NCBI GenBank assembly: GCA_002377605.1
Contig: DFQD01000176.1
Coordinates: 1-30,800, forward strand
Direction: 5' to 3'
DNA length: 30,800 nucleotides
From: Gammaproteobacteria bacterium UBA3498
Lineage (GTDB): Bacteria; Pseudomonadota; Gammaproteobacteria; Pseudomonadales; Pseudohongiellaceae
In this document: positions 24,201 through 28,200 of the stretch, one piece after another
How the letters are laid out: every line of letters begins with the position of its first letter
Position numbering within the stretch: the stretch's first letter is position 1
Program-made: the position numbers and the translations under genes
Notes under the pieces: generated by a model
Seen by the model: only the letters and a program-made list of their open reading frames with translations
The model's database searches: none
What the model was told of the DNA's origin: nothing

Positions 24201-25277
24201 ACACTTGCCAAGTTGCGGGCTAGAAGGGATAAGCTAAAGAGTGCCGGTAAAGCCACGGCTGGAATAGACAAGGCGATAGCAAGACAAGAGACGAGACTTC
24301 AGGCTGTAAATCAAAGATTTCAAGCTGCGCAAATGAAGGGTGAAGTTAGAGATTTAGTTAGTACTAGGGGCGGAAGAGCGCAAGCAGGTGCGGCTATCGG
24401 AGGAGCTATCGGGGGCATGGTGCCGGAATCAGTCAGGCAGGCTGGTAGAGGAGTTATGGATAGAATCGTTAATCCCGGCGGATACGAGCAAACTTTCGGC
24501 GGGGAACTTCCTGAAGGCTTTATAGATCCCGCAAGACCCCAATTCCCCTCCTCACCCGCTGGAATGACACCAGAACAGGCAATCAAAAAAATGTTCGCAA
24601 ACTACCCAGCACAGCAGCAGCAGCAGCCGCCCCTCCGAGTTGATCCAAGGCGCTATCCAGTGTGGCGAGCTATGGGTGGATCTATTCCTTCTATGGGTTC
24701 TGATACTGTTCCCGCCATGTTAACACCCGGTGAATTTATTATGTCCAAGGGTGCTGTTAGTAAATATGGCGCCGGATTTATGAAAAGTTTAAATAGGGGC
24801 GGAATTCAGGGTTATAATAAGGGCGGGCTGGTACAGTATTTACAGCATGGTTCTACTAACGGTCCTGTTAAGAGTAATGGTAATGGTGGAATTAATGTAG
24901 ATGGTGCTGGTATAGCTGAAGCCCTTGTTAATCAGGCTCCCGCTATTGGGAACATGATGGGGCAGGGTATTGGTAGTTCATTGAAGCCCGTTTTGGATAA
25001 CTTTACTAGTTCGTTTGCTGGTGCTGTTGGCGCATCTGGACTTGATGCATTTGTGGCGGGACTTAGTTCCGCTGCCACAATGTTTAACACTGCTGCTAGC
25101 ACTTTGAATGGATTGGAAATGACTTGCAACATTAGTTTTGAGGGTCCGCTGACATTGGGCGGAATTGATGTTCCCGGTTTTGCCGATGCTATTACAGAGG
25201 CTCTAGGTGACCATGTGAAGAACCTTGTTAATGATCAACTAAGCAAGAGACCTAATAGGGTTACTGGTGGCAAATAA
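12279..25277 (+). CDS. giant multidomain tape measure protein (4332 aa)
   Basis: Residues about 100-440 match the TP901/PhageMin tape-measure core: FERELVKISQVTGKT, then ALAQAGLT-like and ETIATGFRTIFTRIQ helices. This domain scaffolds tube assembly and passes down the tail lumen at infection. A DTVPAMLTPGEFV-type cassette, usually flanked by GG-rich turns, starts at residues 478, 1280, 2464 and 4142; a diverged copy follows GPKGKDDD at 2256. Embedded segments: a PD-(D/E)XK-like signature (E959, D985, D1010-A-K1012), a Walker A motif GPSGSGKT (1145-1152), hydrophobic stretches near 1337-1530, long helices (about 1560-2230), Gly/Ala-rich hydrophobic runs (2723-2837), a J-domain with HPD at 3240-3242, a Pro/Ala linker, and an Ala/Glu/Lys coiled coil (about 3570-3695). 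The domain calls beyond the core are by eye. The AGAGG ribosome binding site is good and the frame is uninterrupted. Confidence 0.93.
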   Translation: MSSRFNLTAELTIQAVNIRDVAKTIRRELKDVVVTVRVEADTRDLEKTRTALERTRRSADEAGNSMEAFGRNAGLAAKRFAGFTIATAAIVGLARAVSNATKEAIAFERELVKISQVTGKTTKDLKNFTSAVTNTATTMGVASSSLLTVSRTLAQAGLTARQTAKAMNILAKTDLAPTFDNLTATTEGAIAILRQFGSQGRTTAQDIANLEKQLGAINAVSKKFAVESADLITAVRRTGGVFKSAGGNLNELIGLFTSVRSTTRESAETIATGFRTIFTRIQRVETIDQLKKLGIQLQDVRGKFVGPMEAIRRLSQALKTLDPKDFRFNQIVEQLGGFRQISKVIPLIQQFDVATRAYTVAQRGANSLTADAQKAQKALQVQISKVKEEFSALVRKVADSESFRTMVDLGLKLASAFIKVADALTPLLPMLVTLSTLRIGMAIPSFARGLATPVTRGRGGPIKRFASGGVVPGQGNRDTVPAMLTPGEFVIKKSSVKSLGAGNLQQMNERGRGGSIQRFSNGGGPKRQTMKEGEIRITGGRERTGALVMNGGKDGGSQKLEVGIGTARRDAGTGKERLDRLIDTKKKKGIKVTKVTAATRLYNPSDTFREDFEADVAKPLQQSLEKIAARGPRAVRQRSDYQKEIANVLEEQREAVTGSLAEASIRGFTGVFKKGSGKQVWEFKEGETADPGFADLIGQKQYNLFKNAKYADVKNSFSDTAKSSLVGKQLKTIAKEGKESGLQFQNMGGFIQRLNGGGIAAKLEIGQILGMLSAGVGKGVGPGTYEGTWVNRTALAKKEPIESFDPLIEQAFMKKFGINIRKGKVGRGTDGIAKSIAERIQLSARVDADLVNKGEPAELYNSFAREIGAEYDKNLVQGERSKTKVMTARGGGGRKRSISAARGILRDGAKSALKRINAKDVDKLANNFAFAGKDAVKELTEGKKPKKDSITVAAGIVFEDLVTQALGNDPIDIAKDTEGAERAFDFTNWDRKKLNKLVTKPAHKAPKYSDAKLSLTADNAKEIVKKGFNTESLSSASSKMSAINKVIDLEYKNGINDKRLAKPLEAKKKEDAKADATAKRMAARASKSRGGAIGFIDGGEVPAGGHFSVSSDTMGLGSWQAVKKFAAEIRGGAYPNIKKINFIAGPSGSGKTFQSKKLGAAPLMNFADAGTASQLTFELGGNKIDNVLDQIALARKTGGVGIYLSPSDEQLDKQRRRRAAKSKVGRGDPLDKRSAKALRGTKRAPRAGDEASMQMLAALQREFPNLQVKKFASGGGVGTDTVPALLTPGEFVINKDSASRIGRGNLERMNSVGKFAAGGAVGRVQKFQGGGSVDFGDIAIIGSLLAPVVAEMINFQGVLGKQIKEFTTLGSKVGVLTFLFISVGKALRDIERASDEAAKALDDARKAAEEAAEKGEEAPEEPDKGETKAARLALLGFSVAAAAGITVLQEFAHAANEATEAAIKAGNVQEAIAQGTRSAQLEQTTAVAGVSSTLAGLAVASSKLPGPLKILAVALAAAATAATYFNDVLEWINSVTGGATNFTTRSQEGDVSGFAASVTASGKRFKMAMEAITRAGLQGRDAFVDTFGAINQIASDAKVFQDRTNAVKAAGGNKELVAAYQEQADKVKATLGGQEQNLRKGLSSYIKSQVDAGKDFAQIKNSAEFEKSMALFRKIFEAMGMSTDDAKEAIDQIEASAKNEVEQKARLAAAAAAQAAAFAALRQRVDVLNIGLNALGAAANDAKLGMRDLKVIAGQGGVGAERVDFSGVIKDVSKVGDLGRFKRVADQAGAIFGQAGQKLAKEAIDVATVFRRMPEVVTTLASAGLSAGQGLDDVKNAIDTLDPAILAALPPELRDKFLTAITKKIQDLKGKPLTAQEVQAEVDKLAKEFNEVNGLLSKGLKEFNQNIKRLGDGFKQLTKITMERVKAESDLVSAQLKNAKTLSEVGGGRLSLGARENFRRDRQRAILGPQNAGLAGNAVGIGNELRKTKDEIRRADKALQGFSATGRMGADLANEYALQAKNLQKLNEKSKRLTMALKDLVTSAQGRASDIKEELDLAKKEREVRSTLLKDWTFATNEGRASINKSFAALTQAINAGDIDAISDEMRPAVGKILEQFADVELIPGMTGDKIAKQFQVRVLDKMLKAQGRGGVTQRQIKQIFESTSKEDRLIGDLQRAFAAEDNARKQWIAVLAQQETQVLSAIQQMHTDFINRLNNMLVQLQAATGGGGGGGAAGVAVPTIAKGHVPYAVKGIINGPKGKDDDLVWMDKEGEAIMNAGATKENAPLLRAMNAKYAQKGKVPGGGGVPGLGGLFKPLTDSTDRLTKAIESLVGELKDNKGAIIDALGDAAKDIVEGMMQRGAASAGASAGSLASGAIEGIIGKGEISEAVGQGVGDAVKGALSTGQSPEASGKEAAKNIRKAMDKKPSWLDKFRAYSNAAALGLSGGKVAPFAAGGSVFAPRGTDTVPAMLTPGEFVVRKSAVDKIGVGALNAINTGYYSGGGVVQYLKNGGKAWSGAPQRFSKKDFQAAYRNQNPDQVALEKIIAGDHGDIRDQRLIAAREHLASTRKFTAAEINALSVKDYTNMGLYGLFTEEGGLSKAGKKLSEKQIKVPPRPGWWSSSSDERDAWDRKYADLKGITSKGGTATLNVGLKTDDKALRQYLDAKAKNPQASPGKVKGVSTGKSGVLGANQLGKGPQSFAEGYQTFKRGEFTGDRGAMETVRAFAAGTAKGIVGTMAKVGGSVIDLAAGTDTVGAIQRAEDKLVGKASKGFEGAEGVGRMAGTVALAIGTAGAGASAIGGTAGLTAATGASAAAAGAGATMGAGAIVGGSLGLVGFMEEGRQKIADKAKEDYLAVIKESGKPYNAEDEQKVFELAMREWRNSGDQIKGAVSATAVSALLDAITFGAASKIGGGTSVRALSKLAKLKGAGKFGGGAGKVYARIAGEGTLAVAKGAAIGAAAGGADRLAQNQVMREFGVDPDHPWDSGLMDAIMMGGLMGGGFAGVGLGKGFKSGRAKVASADSPAAANKAAAETVNNINKTKKGAQNRAEKGKNKKTTDTAASGTGKKYSKEARQLFKEVLRNKRLNPDGLSRTEWLKANKGKAEKLKARMERIDRIKDAKDRQRAVDKTIEGMNAQKAKSKKAKGTTKGTRRRGRFEGVDPTEAQVKQFEAELGEARARYEGDPVRIAEAEFILDPRNTLYDIAGLPQYRPGGPKFGKPLSADAVATLKKRFKALQKKHHPDRGGDPLVMRRLTEAETLKKGGPLVDRYNRSLASGREPYKKGSSTDPSFDPFKKTSGLGRGGGTAAPAAAPAPQPKPAATPAKPAPVEPVKAGEMLKLTHVEPKAKADAQTQKLIEQSQPEKVILSEAAPADLKQVGGPTVTDAAALKLRDSKARAQVKKAADDVTKAAKKTEAEAPTDLMSTTKIPKGGLSNNKGGSAIKGGKKGTETNWRALKADIESQIGTPTPPKGVKNWSAVEGANGKPPSQWGQGEAAAQKLFLTKARRIRGGQRAAETKKLNEQKAIEQEANKNAAAENNIRNKLNKAKETNAKSDEVAADTATRNKDATEFLDESVVKDAAAEAKARADSEAARQKAEADAAEAAARQKAEEAAVAARKQAEAEAKARADAEVAKEKQAADEAAAAARKKAKEAEEAAKKAEEEAAARKSEEEAASKKSKDGEKGAKEKQKTLFGRIVGSKPVKWLSNVLSIASLSATANWIREGAKKKEDPTETQQGDAPNEVVNPFAPSGGPMTGSSPQTATTAQAAATGGAAAVTPPGTAAAPANLGGAISAGASAAGGTANIYSPGKISQIIKDRISNTPFNKVPKKWRGAFRDIAGGGDTEKYFPAVMSSARSLQNLLSEGMIASASAGKIQFSQKALGKKEDILSSFPFGAPPLLGTGPLGPGELTAYQKGLPEYLRDYTTVSRAAMRLQAGITGEISATDSKGKPTRRHKAAQRASIKHGKTVAKIRQTLAKLRARRDKLKSAGKATAGIDKAIARQETRLQAVNQRFQAAQMKGEVRDLVSTRGGRAQAGAAIGGAIGGMVPESVRQAGRGVMDRIVNPGGYEQTFGGELPEGFIDPARPQFPSSPAGMTPEQAIKKMFANYPAQQQQQPPLRVDPRRYPVWRAMGGSIPSMGSDTVPAMLTPGEFIMSKGAVSKYGAGFMKSLNRGGIQGYNKGGLVQYLQHGSTNGPVKSNGNGGINVDGAGIAEALVNQAPAIGNMMGQGIGSSLKPVLDNFTSSFAGAVGASGLDAFVAGLSSAATMFNTAASTLNGLEMTCNISFEGPLTLGGIDVPGFADAITEALGDHVKNLVNDQLSKRPNRVTGGK
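23018..23165 (+). repeat. 25-base direct repeat within the coiled-coil coding region of the tape measure gene
   Basis: An identical 25-base stretch beginning AGCCGAAGCCAAGGCGAGAG occurs at 23018-23042 and 23141-23165, exactly 123 bases (41 codons) apart. A second shorter repeat, GCCGCGAGACAAAAAGC, also occurs twice between them. The spacing is a multiple of three, so expansion or contraction would keep the reading frame. It encodes AEAKARAD-type coiled-coil heptads. Confidence 0.8.
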
Positions 25278-25292
25278 GAAGGATTTTTATAG

Positions 25293-28200
25293 ATGGCGTC
25301 AGACACCAATAACATAGGCTTATATATAGGTGCTCCACCTGCTTCCGGCGGTCAGTCCACCAAGGAGGTGATGAGTGGTATAGGTACGCCCGTAAGCCCT
25401 GATGGCACTGTAGAAAGTCAGGTTGGATATAATCTTCGTGGCGCAACATACTGGGAACCCAACGAAATACAAACGGGACACAGTAGAGACGCTACGCACG
25501 CCGATGGAGCCGGTGATGTTTTGCCCCTAGACTCCTCTAGTAGTTATATTCGCCCAGTCGCCCTAGACACTCGTTATGGAGAAGGTATAGGTTTCTCTAT
25601 TGCTACAGAGGGAGACTACATGGTTGTAGGCGCTCCCTATGCTTGGAAAAAATTCTCTTTTGTAAGTCCCTCACAGACCGTTTCTTTGCCTGTCGTCGCT
25701 GAGCAAACCCATATTGAGGGCATGCCGCCCCATACGGAAGATTGCTTCGGAGTAATAACCATAACTGTTACCGGCGATTTACAAAGTCTTTGGGCGGATG
25801 GAGTATACGACAAATTTACATTTCTAGGTCAGGAATTCACTTTTGCTGGAGACCTCACTGCGCCCGGAGCATCTTCTCCATCATCTTGGTCGGCTTTTAC
25901 TTGGTATCTCACAAGCTATGACGGAGGAGGGGCTGGTGAAGAGGGAAGTGCTACCATAAAAGCGTACCCTTGTGACAGTAGTGAAGATTGCTGGATAGGG
26001 ACCGGGGGTTGCACTTGGAGTATAGGTTTTACAGAAGACGAGGCGGGAACCGAAGTTCTATATCAAGAAACAACTATTTCAAATTCGGTTGTTGGATACG
26101 CCGCAAATTTTTATGCTCAGGGTGGGGCTGTTTACACTTTCAAAAAACCCAGAGGTTTAATTACTAACGCCACAAATGCTAGCCCGATAGTTGTCACGAC
26201 CGATGGCTGGGGAAGCTTGGGCGATAAAAGACACTCTGCCAGTTCCAATAAATTGGATGGTGCCAGAATTAAAATTGAAGGGGTGGGCGGTAATACTGCT
26301 GCTAATGGTGATTACTTCCTGAAATACATTTCTTCTACTTCTGCATCACTATACCACGATAGAGAACTAACAAACCCGGTCGGTGGAAATGGAGCTTTCA
26401 AATTCGGAGGTAGTTGGAAAGGTTCGGGTGGAGACTCTTGGCTTCAGGCTGGAATTATTGAAGCCCCGTTTCCGGGTGGTTGGAGCGAAGCCAATATAAA
26501 ATCTTTTGACCCCGGAGAAGATGCAGACATTCCCTTGTATTCAGACGCGAGATTTGGTTGGTCTGTTGACCTCAAAGATAAATGGGTATTGATCGGTGAA
26601 CCAAGAGGTAAAAGGGTAGATAATGGCTTCACTGATTTTGGTGGCTGGTATCTTGGCGGGGTAGACACGAATGGCAATGAGCCTAGACTTGGTTCGTTTT
26701 CCGAGACTTCGGCAATTTGGGAATTTGGAGGTCCAGTTTCATATGGGGTTGACAAGTTAAATCAGCTTAGTGGAGACACATCTACTTCTGGCAGGGTCTA
26801 CATATATCATTTTGATAGGGCTGATGAGTCTGCTGGGGGTGCTGGATATTATAGCGCTTTAGGCCATCCAAATCCTCATTTAGATTATACGGGTAGGGGA
26901 ATTCGTATGATAGCCCCCTCACCATTTAATCAGGTTCAATATACCGCTGGGTATGAGGGTGTAGTACCAAATGCGAGAATAGCTCCAGAGCACTTGTACG
27001 GCACATCAGAAGATTCTCAGATTACGTACAACATGGGAACCCCCAATGGTTCTGCAAGTAGTGAATATGTTCGAGGAACAGATGGGCACTTTGGACATTC
27101 TGTCGCGTTCTCTCCAAAAATTGAGGGCGCTCCATTTGGACCAGATAACCCTGTAACCATATTGGTAGGAGCACCCTATGCTCGTATAGATAAAAACGAA
27201 ACAGGGATCGTGACGGAAGAAGCTCAGTCTGACGAGGACATCCCATCTGAGGGAGACGAAGTTCCTGAACCTAGCGGTGGAGGCTTCGGTGGAGATGAGC
27301 AATTTACGGGAGATGGTAGCGGAGATGGCGAAACTATTGGAGAAGGAGGTTTAGTGCCAGAACCCGGAACAGGTGATGCTGGTGGCACAAGCGGCGTTGA
27401 AACAGGTGGGTCAGGTGAATCAACAGGGGGGTCTTCTGTAACCAGAACACCTCCTTCTAGAGATGTCATAAATAGAGTTGGTCATACCTATGCTTTTATA
27501 GGGGCTTATCCAGATAGTGGAAATGCCAGCTACTCTGTATGGAGAGGGCTTCCCAACCTTTATATGGGAAACGAAACTATAGGCGAAGTTCTTTATAATC
27601 AAAGTGATATAAAGTGTTCCGGTGCATTTACAATAAATAACCTAATTGGTGTTGAAAAGGTATCTGACAATGGCGAGATGGTGGACGTTGTTCCTATCGA
27701 AGACTCCTATCTTTGGCAGAGACTGGAACATAGGATCTATAACGACAATCATCCTTTGCATATTACTGACGGAAGGGGCGCACAAGACCGCTTTGGATGG
27801 GCTGTTGGCATAAAGGGAAATACCGCCATAGTTGGTGCTCCAAGACATAGTTTGGGTGTTGATATTGATCATCTAGGATATCGTTCATATATAAAAGATG
27901 CTGGAGCAGCTTACCTGTTCACAAGATCAAGTCATAGTGGGTATTTTGATACAATAGAACCTGAAGGTTCTGGAGCACTGTTTACGAAATATGTTGGTGT
28001 TGATGAAAATGCTGTCGCTATATCTGGCGCTAATATTAGACATCATAGAGATGAGTATGATAATTTTGGATATTCGGTAGCGATAAATGAAAACTTTTTT
28101 GCTGTCGGCGCACCCAGACATGCTGGTGCTGCGATGGGGAGAGATTTTTCGAAGGAAGAGGGAGGGGCAGTATACATATGGGAAAAGCAGCCGGGTGGAA

